Shown: positions 1-8,838 of the stretch, piece by piece
Layout: each line of letters starts with the position of its first letter
How positions within the stretch are numbered: the first letter of the stretch is position 1
Source: CAIKMD01 sp963702925
GTDB lineage: Bacteria; Pseudomonadota; Alphaproteobacteria; ATCC43930; CGMCC-115725
Length of the DNA: 64,000 nucleotides
Assembly (NCBI GenBank): GCA_963702925.1
Contig: OY969771.1
Span: forward strand, 186,001 to 250,000
Direction of reading: 5' to 3'
Program-made: the position numbers and the translations under genes
The notes under the pieces: generated by a model
The model's database searches: none
Told to the model about the DNA's origin: nothing
The model's input: only the letters and a program-made list of their open reading frames with translations

Positions 1-168
1 GTCGATGCGGCATTTATCGGCCAGAACGTTTATCTTTTCTGTGCGTCGGAAAGGTTGGGCAGCGTGTTTCGCGGATCTTTCGATCAGACGAAGCTTGCAC
101 GTCTGCTACGGCTCGCCGACCAGCAATTCGTCGCTTTCGTGCAGACGGTAGGCTATCCCAAAAATTAG
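1..168 (+). CDS. Nitroreductase-family protein, C-terminal fragment
   Basis: The first frame is open from base 1 to a TAG at 166-168 and encodes the last 55 residues of a protein whose start lies outside the window. The segment AAFIGQNVYLFCASERLGSV resembles the C-terminal part of nitroreductase/SagB-type FMN oxidoreductases, where a conserved Q-N-hydrophobic run and a 'GL-x-V' segment line the dimer and flavin site; the end 'VGYPKN' also fits that fold. Reaction and substrate cannot be told from this piece. The next gene is on the opposite strand. Confidence 0.6.
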   Translation, partial: VDAAFIGQNVYLFCASERLGSVFRGSFDQTKLARLLRLADQQFVAFVQTVGYPKN

Positions 169-255
169 GGTCGCTTGCTGGCCGGTCCGGCCGGTTCCGG
201 ACGGGCGCCGCGACGTCATGAGACGCCGACTTGATCACACAATTCGATCAGGGTT

Positions 256-780
256 CTACGGCCGGATTTCGATTGGCGTGCCGTCTGCGACCGCGTCCCA
301 GATCTCCTCGATCGCGATATTGCCGACTGCGATGCAGCCATCGGTCCAATCGCGAAAAAAACTCACCGGATCGGTATGACCGAAGCGTGGCGGCATGCCG
401 TGAATGAAAATCCCATCCCCCGCCCTCACATGTGCCGCTTCGGCTCGAGCCTGATCGTCATCGTTTGGGTACGAGATGTGCAATTCGCGTCGAAAGATCG
501 TGTGGGTGGATCGTCTGTCGATAACATACACGCCTTCTGGCGTGCGGCCGTCCCCGCGGCGAGACTTGGCGCCTTTGGGGTGCCGCCCTAAGGCGATCGG
601 ATAGGTTTTCAGGATTTGACCTTCATGCATAAGCTCGAGCACGCGCTCGCTTTTGATGACGACGACGCGATCGGCATTAGACGCCAAGGCCTCGGCCGAG
701 GCCAAGCGTGCATGAGCCGTAACGAATGCACATGCCGCCATGAGTGCGACACAACGAGAGAACAAGCGAGGCCGCGACAT
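256..780 (-). CDS. L,D-transpeptidase (YkuD domain), small periplasmic form
   Basis: This 174-residue protein has an N-terminal signal peptide (about residues 1-29, ending near ASA) followed by a YkuD catalytic domain. The active-site signature is visible as IHG (His127) and TDGCIAV (nucleophile Cys149); the usual SHGC is here TDGC, which is common in this subgroup. Such enzymes cross-link peptidoglycan stems 3-3 or anchor proteins to them in the periplasm. There is no LysM or other wall-binding domain, unlike the second L,D-transpeptidase at 914-1891, from which it is transcribed divergently with about 130 bases between. Family assignment is firm; the acceptor substrate is unknown. Confidence 0.9.
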   Translation of the reverse strand: MSRPRLFSRCVALMAACAFVTAHARLASAEALASNADRVVVIKSERVLELMHEGQILKTYPIALGRHPKGAKSRRGDGRTPEGVYVIDRRSTHTIFRRELHISYPNDDDQARAEAAHVRAGDGIFIHGMPPRFGHTDPVSFFRDWTDGCIAVGNIAIEEIWDAVADGTPIEIRP

Positions 781-913
781 CAGTCCTTTCCAAGCCCGCA
801 GGCGATAACATGCCCATATTTACAGCTTCACGGCTTTGATTTCGATCAAAGACGGGTATCGAGGCTAGGGACTTAATAGCATTTCTTCAATCTCGGTATT
901 GAGAGGGAGAGAC

Positions 914-1891
914 GTGGACTGGAATCCGTTCTCCCGCCCCGCTCGTTTAACCACCCCGTGGGCGATCCTAGGGCGACTCGTCGGACCTGTGATGGCCCTT
1001 GCCCTGCTTTCGGCAGCGTCGCCGCAGCGATCGCCTAACGATCTCATCGGCATTCCGACGCTCTACGTCACAAAAGAAGAAGACACGCTTCTCGACATCG
1101 CGCGAAGCTACGATATCGGATATGTCGAGATTCGCGCGGCAAACCCGGGGATCGATCCCTGGCTCCCTGGCGCGGGTCGTACAGTCAACGTTCCCACGCA
1201 ACAGATTCTGCCGAACGCGCCACGGCATGGCATCGTCATCAATCTTGCCGAGCTGCGGCTTTACTATTTCGCTGGCGATATAAGCGAACCGCGCAGCTTT
1301 CCCATCGGTATCGGCGGCGAAGGCAAAGAGACGCCGATCGGCCACACCGAAATTGCCCGGAAGGCAACCCATCCGACATGGGTTCCCACCAAATCCGAAC
1401 ATGATGAAGACCCCGGGCTTCCCGCCGAGATCGGACCCGGACCTGACAACCCGATGGGCGACTACGCGCTTTATCTCGAATGGAAAGGCTACGCGATTCA
1501 CGGCACGAACAAGCCCTATAGCATCGGCCGGCGCGACAGCCACGGTTGCATCCGAATGTATCCCGAAGACATCGAAACCCTTTTCAAGCTCGTCAAACCG
1601 GGCACGCCTGTCACCGTCGTCGATCAGCAAGTCAAGACCGGCTGGTCGGCCGGCGAACTCTACCTTGAGATTCACGCCAGCCAGGCCGATGCCGATTTTC
1701 TCGAAGCGACCGGCGCCCCGGCAACGAAAGACGCCATCAATGCGGACGCGATGATTGCCGCCGCAGCTGGCGCCAGTGCCGGGCGTCTCGACCGGGCTGT
1801 CATTCACCTCGCCGAAAGGCGCCGCGACGGTATACCGGTGCAGGTGACATGGCCCCGCGACGGGTTGCAGGACGGTAATGCGCTGGATTGA
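914..1891 (+). CDS. L,D-transpeptidase with LysM-like domain (ErfK/YbiS type)
   Basis: I chose the GTG at 914 because GAGGGAGA ends three bases before it; an upstream TTG (899) has no such site and an ATG at 992 would cut the signal sequence. The product (325 residues) has a hydrophobic N-terminal export segment, a LysM-like region (about 45-95, 'TKEEDTLLDIARSYDIG') and a YkuD domain with IHGTN (about His196) and SHGCIRMYPED (about Cys212). This is the architecture of ErfK/YbiS, which attach Braun lipoprotein to peptidoglycan or form 3-3 cross-links. The downstream gene encodes an Lpp-like lipoprotein ending in Arg-Lys, which makes protein anchoring a plausible job. A C-terminal extension of about 70 residues beyond the catalytic domain has no recognised function. 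Confidence 0.9.
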   Translation: MDWNPFSRPARLTTPWAILGRLVGPVMALALLSAASPQRSPNDLIGIPTLYVTKEEDTLLDIARSYDIGYVEIRAANPGIDPWLPGAGRTVNVPTQQILPNAPRHGIVINLAELRLYYFAGDISEPRSFPIGIGGEGKETPIGHTEIARKATHPTWVPTKSEHDEDPGLPAEIGPGPDNPMGDYALYLEWKGYAIHGTNKPYSIGRRDSHGCIRMYPEDIETLFKLVKPGTPVTVVDQQVKTGWSAGELYLEIHASQADADFLEATGAPATKDAINADAMIAAAAGASAGRLDRAVIHLAERRRDGIPVQVTWPRDGLQDGNALD

Positions 1892-2012
1892 TCTGGGTCA
1901 AAGCCGCCGCGGCCAAGCAGCACTATCCGTAATAACGAGGCGACCTGCCCACGCGGAGAGGCTGTGGGCCCGGAATCGCCTTCTGTTGTAAACGAGAAAA
2001 TGGAGAATCCCG

Positions 2013-2264
2013 ATGCGTTCCGTTAAGCAAATCCTCCTCGCCGTCGTTGCCGTTGCGGCGCTTGGAGCCTGCACCACCCTCAGCGATCAAGACCGCGCGC
2101 TTCTGACATCGGCCAGTCAGAATGCCGAGCAGGCAAAACAGATCGCGCAACAAGCGCTCACCGCGTCGCAAGCCGCACAAGCGAGCGCGGCGCAGGCGGC
2201 AGCCGACGCCAAGGCAGCGAATGAAAAGGCCGATCGGATGTTTCAGCGGGGACTACGCAAGTAG
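2013..2264 (+). CDS. Lpp/OprI-like alanine-zipper lipoprotein
   Basis: An 83-residue lipoprotein with signal peptide and lipobox LGAC (Cys20). The mature part is a predicted helix rich in Ala with heptad-like spacing (AEQAKQIAQQALTASQAAQ onward), typical of trimeric alanine-zipper outer-membrane lipoproteins such as OprI and, more loosely, Lpp. It ends in ...RGLRK; the last two residues Arg-Lys match the end of E. coli Lpp, whose terminal Lys is joined to peptidoglycan by L,D-transpeptidases. A GGAG site lies about 10 bases before the ATG. It follows an ErfK/YbiS-type L,D-transpeptidase by 121 bases, so a wall-anchoring partnership is inferred, not shown. Confidence 0.8.
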   Translation: MRSVKQILLAVVAVAALGACTTLSDQDRALLTSASQNAEQAKQIAQQALTASQAAQASAAQAAADAKAANEKADRMFQRGLRK

Positions 2265-2349
2265 CCGCGTTGGAATCGCTCTACGCTGACACAGCAATGA
2301 GCTCCGTGATTCAATTCTTGGAGACGGTTGCGGTTTATGCGATGCACGG

Positions 2350-3183
2350 ATGAAGTGCTGGCATATCCCGCAGCCGATTTTGGCTTCGATGTTTGGTTAT
2401 GTGGTGCGGAGCAGTCTTCTGTGCTTCGCTGCGGCGGCCATTACAGTCTCTACCTGGATTGATTCTGCCGCTGCGAGGGATTCCACCGGAAACGTTATCC
2501 TTGCCTATCACCGCTTCGGCCCGGTGGTCAGTGACAGCATGACCGTAACGACAGCTGTATTTGAACAGCAGCTCGAATGGCTGGCGGCTCATGGGTACCA
2601 TGTGGTGCCGCTGCGTGCGCTCGTTGACGGTCTGCGCGATCCATCCCGCCAGCTTAAGCCGGACGCCGTCGCGATCACCGCCGACGACGGGCACCAGTCC
2701 GTCTTTACGGATATGTTCCCGCTGATTCAGCGTTACAGAATACCGGTTACTCTTTTCATTTACCCTTCGGCAATTTCGAATGCCTCTTATGCACTGACAT
2801 GGGCTGAATTGACCGAGATGGTGCAAAGCGGGTTCGTCGAGGTTCAGTCGCACACCTATTGGCACCCGAATTTCAGGACAGAAGCCGCGCAACTCGACCG
2901 CGACGCCTACAAGAAATTCGTGACGTTTCAGCTTACGCGCTCAAAGGATTCGATCGTCGCTCATCTGGCTGCGCCGGTCGATATGTTGGCATGGCCATTC
3001 GGTATCCATGATCCCGATCTCGAGCAAGAGGCACAACGCGCCGGCTATATCGCCGGATTTACCCTCGAAAGGCGGCATATTCGAGACGGCGATGATCTTC
3101 TCGCATTGCCGCGTTATCTCGTGACCGACCTCGACCGGGGACCGCGGTTCGGTTCCATTTTGAGAAGGCCTGGATCGGAATAA
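2350..3183 (+). CDS. Secreted polysaccharide deacetylase (NodB/CE4-like)
   Basis: 277 residues with an N-terminal export signal (cleavage probably after the ASMFGYVVRSS...AAA stretch, near residue 40) and a NodB-homology domain. Motif 1 is TADDG (Asp112-Asp113, normally TFDDG) and the zinc motif is HTYWH (His168 and His172), followed by a PFG segment, so the metal-binding core is intact. Family members remove N-acetyl or O-acetyl groups from peptidoglycan, chitin-like polymers or exopolysaccharide such as PNAG. Start choice is soft because no strong ribosome site is visible. It lies 5 bases before the DUF4015 gene, and both are probably cotranscribed with the NamZ fusion downstream. Confidence 0.85.
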   Translation: MKCWHIPQPILASMFGYVVRSSLLCFAAAAITVSTWIDSAAARDSTGNVILAYHRFGPVVSDSMTVTTAVFEQQLEWLAAHGYHVVPLRALVDGLRDPSRQLKPDAVAITADDGHQSVFTDMFPLIQRYRIPVTLFIYPSAISNASYALTWAELTEMVQSGFVEVQSHTYWHPNFRTEAAQLDRDAYKKFVTFQLTRSKDSIVAHLAAPVDMLAWPFGIHDPDLEQEAQRAGYIAGFTLERRHIRDGDDLLALPRYLVTDLDRGPRFGSILRRPGSE

Positions 3184-3187
3184 GGGT

Positions 3188-4450
3188 ATGATGACGAAGT
3201 CCCGTTCACACCTTTTTTTCTTCGCCGTCGCAGTCACCGGAATGCTCGTGTGGAGTGCCGACAGCGCCTCCGCATTGAGCGGAACGATCGTCGACAGCAA
3301 GACAGATATCGGCATCGCAGGCGCGGTCGTCACCATGGACGGCCGGACAGCCGTAACGGACAAGGCGGGCGCCTTCGAATTGGACGGAACCAGCAAAGTC
3401 GTCGATATTCGGGCGGCCGGATACCGACGCGCGGCGCTTCCTTTTCCAGCGAACAATGCCAGCGCGACTCTCCGGCTCGATTCCTTTACGCCGAAAGCGC
3501 TTTATCTCTCGTTCTATGGCGTGGGCAGCAAAGTGCTGCGCGAGGCCGCCCTCACACTGATCCGTCAGACCACCCTCAATGCGGTCGTTGTCGACCTCAA
3601 GGGCGATCGGGGATTGGTCGCTTACCCGACGGCCGTCCCGTTAGCCACGGAAATCGGCGCACGCCGAATAACGACAATTCCAGACTTGGCAGGATTTGTT
3701 CGATCGCTCCACGAACAAGACATCTATGCGATCGCGCGTATTGTCGTATTCAAGGACGACCCCTTGGCCACGGCGCGGCCAGACTTGGCGGTGAAGCGAG
3801 ACGATGGCGCGGTCTTTCGCGACCGGGAGAAACTCGCCTGGATCGATCCGTTTCGTCGCGAAGCATGGGATTACAATATCGCATTGGCGACGGAAGCGGC
3901 GGCCGCAGGCTTCGATGAGATTCAATTCGATTACCTTCGTTTTCCCGATGATGTACATATCCGACTGTCGGAAGAGAGCACCGAAGGATCGCGCGTCCAA
4001 GCGATCGACGGATTCCTTGCCCGTGCGCACGACGCGCTCCAGCGTTACAATGTTTTTCTCGCGGTCGACGTGTTTGGCTATATATGCTGGAATCTCAACG
4101 ACACGCATATTGGCCAGCGGCTGGAGAATTTGGCTTCACTTGTCGACTACGTTTCGCCAATGCTCTATCCATCGGGATTTCAGTTCGGAATTCCCGGGCT
4201 TTCCAATCCGGTAAAGCACCCCTATGAGATCGTTCGCCGGTCGCTGGATCGGGCGCAACAACGAACGCAGCTACCCGCCAGGCATTTTCGGCCATGGCTC
4301 CAAGCGTTCAAGGACTACGCGTTCGATCGCCGCATATTCGACGCGGACGAGGTCCAGGCTCAAGTCACGGCCGCCGATGATTTTGGCTCCGGCGGATGGA
4401 TGCTGTGGAACCCGCGAAATGCCTATCAGGATTCCGGCTTTGCACGCTGA
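3188..4450 (+). CDS. DUF4015 putative glycoside hydrolase, secreted
   Basis: 420 residues. A signal peptide (to about ASA, residue 29) is followed by a short carboxypeptidase-regulatory-like beta domain (about 30-95, 'LSGTIVDSKTDIGIAGAVV') and then the DUF4015 glycosyl-hydrolase-like TIM barrel from about residue 100 (ALYLSFYGVG to the end). Typical features visible are VVVDLKGDRG, a 'FDEIQFDYLRFP' strand bearing the acidic residues, and VDYVSPMLYPSGF. The family is assigned to glycan hydrolysis by fold; its substrate is not established. Start ATG 3188 follows AAGGGT and lies 5 bases past the deacetylase stop, indicating one transcript for cell-wall or exopolysaccharide processing. Confidence 0.85.
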   Translation: MMTKSRSHLFFFAVAVTGMLVWSADSASALSGTIVDSKTDIGIAGAVVTMDGRTAVTDKAGAFELDGTSKVVDIRAAGYRRAALPFPANNASATLRLDSFTPKALYLSFYGVGSKVLREAALTLIRQTTLNAVVVDLKGDRGLVAYPTAVPLATEIGARRITTIPDLAGFVRSLHEQDIYAIARIVVFKDDPLATARPDLAVKRDDGAVFRDREKLAWIDPFRREAWDYNIALATEAAAAGFDEIQFDYLRFPDDVHIRLSEESTEGSRVQAIDGFLARAHDALQRYNVFLAVDVFGYICWNLNDTHIGQRLENLASLVDYVSPMLYPSGFQFGIPGLSNPVKHPYEIVRRSLDRAQQRTQLPARHFRPWLQAFKDYAFDRRIFDADEVQAQVTAADDFGSGGWMLWNPRNAYQDSGFAR

Positions 4451-4505
4451 TCTGTGGCTCGCAAAACCCCAGCCTTGGGTGACGAAGGCGGGTTGGGCGC
4501 GTGCT

Positions 4506-6776
4506 ATGAAGATGACGATCGCGGGCGCGCTCATCCTCTTCTCGCCAACCATTTTAGCCGCCCATGCTCACGCAGCCGGCTCGACAATCGCTGACGATTC
4601 CTTTGCGCCGATTGCCGATGTAGTCGACCATGAAATTGCCGCGGGAAAAATTCCCGGTGCCGTCGTTCTAATTGGCAATCGTGACCGAATTCTCTATCGC
4701 CGAGCCTTCGGGCTGCGCGCGGTGGAGCCGTCCAGCGAGACGATGACCGTTGACACCATCTTTGACCTCGCATCGCTTACCAAAGTGGTAGCGACAACGC
4801 CTTCGATCATGCAGCTTATCGCGCGACACCGCCTCAGTTTGGATGACAAGGTCGCACGTTACTGGCCGAGCTTTGCCAAAAACGGCAAACAAGACGTGAC
4901 GGTAGAAGAGCTGCTGACTCATACGTCCGGATTGCGTCCGGATTTGGATCTCAGCACGGCATGGACGGGGCGCCCGGGTGCCTCGGTCAGGATCGAAGGC
5001 GAACGGCCGGTTGCCGAGCCTGGCAGCCGATTTCTTTACAGCGACATCAATTTTGAAGCCCTTGGCGAGCTTGTTCAGCGCGTAAGCGGCCAAACGCTCG
5101 ATGCCTATGCCAAACGTCACATTTTCGATCCCCTTCATATGGCGAGTACGCGTTTCCGCCCGACAAATGCGATGCGAAAACGCACCGCACCAACCGACTA
5201 TCAAGATGGCGTGCTTCGCCGCGGCGATGTCCAGGACCCCACCGCCTATCGAATGAGTGGTGTCTCCGGAGACGCCGGACTATTCGGCACCGCCGACGAC
5301 TTGGCAAAGTTTGCATCGATGATCCTGAACGGAGGAACGCTGGACGGGACGCGCATTCTCGACTCGGCATCGGTCGCGCGAATGAAATCTGTCCGCGCTC
5401 TACCTGGCAGCGTCGAGCGCGCACTGGGTTGGGATGTCGCTTCGCCCTATTCCGCAGGCTTCGACAAGGCTTTCGGGGTTACATCGTTCGGCCATACCGG
5501 TTATACGGGAACGTCGCTTTGGATCGATCCATCGACCGATACCTATCTCATCATTCTCACCAGTCGTTTGCATCCTCATGATCGCGGCGACGTCAAGACA
5601 TTGCGGGAAGAGATCGCGAAGATCGTCGCGGCAGCAGTCAAGCCGCCCAAGGTGGTAACGGGAATCGACCGTCTCGAAGCCGAGGCATTTGCGCCATTGG
5701 TTGGGCTTCGCGTTGGCCTGGTCACGAATGACAATGCCCAGGATGGCCAAGGGCGCCGAACGATCGATGCGTTTGCAAACGCTCCCGAACTGCAGGTCGT
5801 TGCGCTGTTTACGCCTGAGCACGGGCTGGGTGTCGATCAAGAAGGCAAGGTTGAAGATAGCGTTGATCCAACGTCAGGGATTCCGATCCACAGCCTTTAC
5901 GGACGCGACCGGCACCCGACCGAAGCGGCGCTTAAAGGAATCGATGCGATCGTTGTCGACCTTCAAGATGTCGGCGTGCGTTTCTTCACCTATGCGAGTA
6001 CCTTGGCTTATGTCATGGAGGCAGCCGCCCCGCTTGGCATTCCCGTCTTCGTTCTCGATCGGCCCAACCCGATCAATGCCAGCACCGTCGAAGGACCGGT
6101 TTCGGACTCCGATCATCGCTCCTTCACCGGATATTTCTCGATGCCGCTGCGGCATGGCTTGACGCTGGGCGAGCTCGCTCGCTTGTTTAATCAAGAGAAC
6201 GGGATCAGTGCGAAACTCACCGTCATTGCCATGCAACAATACCGGCGTGAAAGCTGGTTCGACGAAACCGGGCTGGTCTGGACAAGCCCTTCACCCAACC
6301 TTCCGTCGCTCGAAGCTGCAACGCTTTACCCTGGAGTCGGCCTAGTTGAAGGAGCCAATATCAGCGTGGGTCGCGGCACCGCCCGGCCTTTCGCTTTCGT
6401 TGGCGCGCCATGGATTGATGGCAATCGCTTCGCGCAGGAGCTTAAAAGGCGCGCGATTCCCGGAATTGCTTTCGAACCCGCAAGCTTCACGCCGACAAAG
6501 GATCGATATGCCGGACGCTTGTGTTATGGCGTGAGCTTATTGCTCACCGACCGACACGCTCTCGATGCAGGAAGGCTGGGCCTTGAGCTGCTGGCAGCGT
6601 TGCATCGGCTTTATCCTGATGAATTCGAGATCGCCAGAACGCGGGGCCTTGTCGGTTCGGCCGCTGTCTACGATGCCATTTCCGCCGGCGTCGATCCGCG
6701 CGAGGTTATCGAGCGTCTCCGGCCAGAGATCGAAAAGTTCCAGAGCCTACGAACCAAATATCTGCTTTACCCCTAA
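4506..6776 (+). CDS. Serine beta-lactamase-like hydrolase fused to NamZ (DUF1343) exo-N-acetylmuramidase
   Basis: I start at ATG 4506, which gives a clean signal peptide (MKMTIAGALILFSP...AHA); the longer open frame upstream overlaps the DUF4015 gene and is not believable. The 756-residue product has two enzymes. Residues about 35-380 are a class-C beta-lactamase/D,D-peptidase fold with SLTK (Ser90, Lys93), YSD at 178-180 where YxN is usual, and HTG at 330. Residues about 396-756 are DUF1343/NamZ, with VTNDNAQD, TPEHGL and DRPNPI signatures; NamZ removes terminal N-acetylmuramic acid from muropeptide glycans. The fusion fits turnover or recycling of peptidoglycan in the periplasm. It ends convergently, overlapping the stop of the minus-strand phosphorylase by 4 bases. 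Confidence 0.9.
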   Translation: MKMTIAGALILFSPTILAAHAHAAGSTIADDSFAPIADVVDHEIAAGKIPGAVVLIGNRDRILYRRAFGLRAVEPSSETMTVDTIFDLASLTKVVATTPSIMQLIARHRLSLDDKVARYWPSFAKNGKQDVTVEELLTHTSGLRPDLDLSTAWTGRPGASVRIEGERPVAEPGSRFLYSDINFEALGELVQRVSGQTLDAYAKRHIFDPLHMASTRFRPTNAMRKRTAPTDYQDGVLRRGDVQDPTAYRMSGVSGDAGLFGTADDLAKFASMILNGGTLDGTRILDSASVARMKSVRALPGSVERALGWDVASPYSAGFDKAFGVTSFGHTGYTGTSLWIDPSTDTYLIILTSRLHPHDRGDVKTLREEIAKIVAAAVKPPKVVTGIDRLEAEAFAPLVGLRVGLVTNDNAQDGQGRRTIDAFANAPELQVVALFTPEHGLGVDQEGKVEDSVDPTSGIPIHSLYGRDRHPTEAALKGIDAIVVDLQDVGVRFFTYASTLAYVMEAAAPLGIPVFVLDRPNPINASTVEGPVSDSDHRSFTGYFSMPLRHGLTLGELARLFNQENGISAKLTVIAMQQYRRESWFDETGLVWTSPSPNLPSLEAATLYPGVGLVEGANISVGRGTARPFAFVGAPWIDGNRFAQELKRRAIPGIAFEPASFTPTKDRYAGRLCYGVSLLLTDRHALDAGRLGLELLAALHRLYPDEFEIARTRGLVGSAAVYDAISAGVDPREVIERLRPEIEKFQSLRTKYLLYP

Positions 6777-8278
6777 GCGCGGTTTTCCGAAAAGCGATAA
6801 CCGTGATCTGCCGCGGCAGCCTCACAGGCGAGCTGGAAATTGGAGGCCAGACATGAATGGATACGATAGAGCGGCTCACCCTTTTCGACCCGGTCACCGA
6901 TCTTCTTGAGCAAATCAATGCCGGCGCCCTTGTCGGCAGGGGCACCGGCTGACCGCGCCAAGCGAGCGATGCGATAGCAATCGATCGCCGCGACCACGCC
7001 CTCGTGATCTGCGAGTACCTCGCGCGTCATGGCGCCGAGCGAGGCTTCGGCCGGCGGCGGCCCTTGCGCCGCCAAGATCCGCTCCATCTTGCAGAGCGCC
7101 TCACCCGATTGCAGCAATTCGCGCGCGCGCGAAAAGCCCCCGCCGCCGCGTAACTTTGGATCGAACTCGAGCACGCGTGCCGCGATTTGCAGCGCGCGAT
7201 CGCGCAGGTCACCCGGCGCGTTCTCGTCGCCGCGCAGAACCTGCATAACGTCGCGCGCCTCGAGCACGGGACCAATACCGCGACCGACTGGTTGAGCACC
7301 GTTCGTCACCATGACATCGAGCGTGAGACCGATCTGGCGGGAAACATACTCGAAGAGCTTGCGCAGCTCGCGTGCTTTGGCTTCGTTCCGCACCTTGGCC
7401 GACGGGCCCATCGGAACATCGATGATCAAGTGAGTCACGCCAGCGGCAAGCTTCTTCGACAGGATCGACGCGACCAGTTGACCCGGCGTGTCAAGATTGA
7501 GGGGGCGCTCGACAGAGATGAGAATGTCGTCCGCCGGAGATAGATTGACGTGACCTCCCCAGACGAGGCAGCCGCCCTCGGCGGAAACGGCGTTGCGCAT
7601 TTCTGCAATGTCGAGATCGACCCGGCATAGCACTTCCATCGTATCTGCGGTGCCGGCTGGCGACGTGATTGCGCGGGATGAAGTCTTCGGAATGGTAAGC
7701 CCGTGCGCCGCCACGATCGGCACGATGATCATCGACGTGCGGTTGCCAGGCACGCCACCAATGCAATGCTTGTCGACGATCACCTCTCCCCGCCATTGCA
7801 AGCGACTTCCGGCAGCGGCCATGGCATGGGTCAGGTGCAAAACCTCGTCCGTCGAAAGAAAGCCTGCACAAGCAACCAGGAACGCAGCAATCTCCATGCG
7901 CGAATAGCGCAAGGCGACGATATCGTCGACGATATGGCCAATCTCAGTTTTGGACAGTTCGGCACCGAAAATCTTCGAATGCACGGCATCGAGACTCTGG
8001 GGCGGCTTGGCCTGCACCATGTCAATCAGCGCGCCCTCGGGCAAGCCCAAGAGAGCAAAGGCCTGATCGCTCGCGCCGATTTCATCCGCTGCGAGAAGGT
8101 CTTGATGATCGATAATGTTAAGAGTGGCGAGAATGTGCTTGCCTTCGCCTTTGAGCTCGACCTTGGCAAGAGCCTGAAAATCTTCGGGTCGGCACATCGT
8201 CGAATGGCGCGGCAAGTAGACGACGGGCTCGCGATAGGTGTCGATCGGAACACGACGGAGACGAAAATACCTGGTCAT
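6773..8278 (-). CDS. Type-2 thymidine/AMP phosphorylase family protein
   Basis: 501 residues, full length for the type-2 thymidine phosphorylase (archaeal AMP phosphorylase-like) group. It has the extra N-terminal beta domain of that group (RRVPIDTYREPVVYLPRHS), the helical and phosphate-binding domain with VDKHCIGGVPGNRTSMI (residues about 180-200), and a C-terminal barrel domain (YRIHSCLASNFQ). Members phosphorolyse nucleosides, or, in characterised archaeal proteins, nucleoside 5'-monophosphates to a base and ribose 1,5-bisphosphate. The start overlaps the phnN stop by 4 bases. Since PhnN consumes ribose 1,5-bisphosphate, AMP/nucleotide phosphorolysis is the better guess here than thymidine cleavage; this is inference from context. 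Confidence 0.85.
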   Translation of the reverse strand: MTRYFRLRRVPIDTYREPVVYLPRHSTMCRPEDFQALAKVELKGEGKHILATLNIIDHQDLLAADEIGASDQAFALLGLPEGALIDMVQAKPPQSLDAVHSKIFGAELSKTEIGHIVDDIVALRYSRMEIAAFLVACAGFLSTDEVLHLTHAMAAAGSRLQWRGEVIVDKHCIGGVPGNRTSMIIVPIVAAHGLTIPKTSSRAITSPAGTADTMEVLCRVDLDIAEMRNAVSAEGGCLVWGGHVNLSPADDILISVERPLNLDTPGQLVASILSKKLAAGVTHLIIDVPMGPSAKVRNEAKARELRKLFEYVSRQIGLTLDVMVTNGAQPVGRGIGPVLEARDVMQVLRGDENAPGDLRDRALQIAARVLEFDPKLRGGGGFSRARELLQSGEALCKMERILAAQGPPPAEASLGAMTREVLADHEGVVAAIDCYRIARLARSAGAPADKGAGIDLLKKIGDRVEKGEPLYRIHSCLASNFQLACEAAAADHGYRFSENRA

Positions 8279-8835
8279 CGCCCGCGCGCTTGTTCTGCGA
8301 GAAGCGTGGCAAAAGCTTCGCCGGCCCGCTCGATAGCGCCCGAATTGTCGAACGTAACAAGCGACAGGTCGGCTGGCACAAACTTGTCTGCACGTTCGAG
8401 CCGCCGTTCGATCGCTTCCGCATCATCGCGGTCGCGCGCGGTCAAGCGACGCCACCGCTCGTCACGACCGGCTGTGATGAGAACCGGCACAACGTCGGCG
8501 ATTTCCCGATCATAACCGGCGAAATGCGCGCGCGACCCGTCGACGACAACCACCAGGCCCGCGGCCAACCACGTTTTGATCTCAATTCCAATTCCATACT
8601 GAAACCCGTAAGCATCCCAATCGAAAGCGAACAGATTTCGCGCTTTGCGCATCGCAAATTCGGCTGAAGAAAGTGCGATGTAGTTCTCGATGTCCTTGCC
8701 CAAAGGACGCGTGATATAGCGGTGCGCAAAAGTTATTGGCAGGCTGGCGTCGATCGTCTTGCGCGCGTATTCGATCACACGGGTCTTGCCCACGCCCGAC
8801 GCGCCCATGACATAGACAAGGCTTCTTCGAGCCAT
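8275..8835 (-). CDS. phnN: Ribose 1,5-bisphosphate phosphokinase PhnN
   Basis: 186-residue P-loop kinase with Walker A GASGVGKT at residues 11-18 and the guanylate-kinase-like body typical of PhnN (RYITRP segment, 'VVVDGSR', RRLTARDRDDAEAIERR lid). It phosphorylates ribose 1,5-bisphosphate with ATP to give PRPP. PhnN usually sits in phosphonate (C-P lyase) operons; no phn genes are present here. Instead it lies between nicotinamidase (3-base gap) and the type-2 phosphorylase (4-base overlap), suggesting that it turns ribose 1,5-bisphosphate from nucleotide breakdown into PRPP for NAD salvage. Confidence 0.88.
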   Translation of the reverse strand: MARRSLVYVMGASGVGKTRVIEYARKTIDASLPITFAHRYITRPLGKDIENYIALSSAEFAMRKARNLFAFDWDAYGFQYGIGIEIKTWLAAGLVVVVDGSRAHFAGYDREIADVVPVLITAGRDERWRRLTARDRDDAEAIERRLERADKFVPADLSLVTFDNSGAIERAGEAFATLLAEQARGR

Positions 8836-8838
8836 GTT

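Noticed and set aside
4224..4505. Open frame extending the NamZ fusion upstream by 94 codons
   Set aside because: It overlaps the DUF4015 gene in another frame, has no ribosome site, and the signal peptide begins at 4506.
8275..8835. Phosphonate (C-P lyase) locus
   Set aside because: Only PhnN is present; none of phnG-M or phnC-E genes is in the window.
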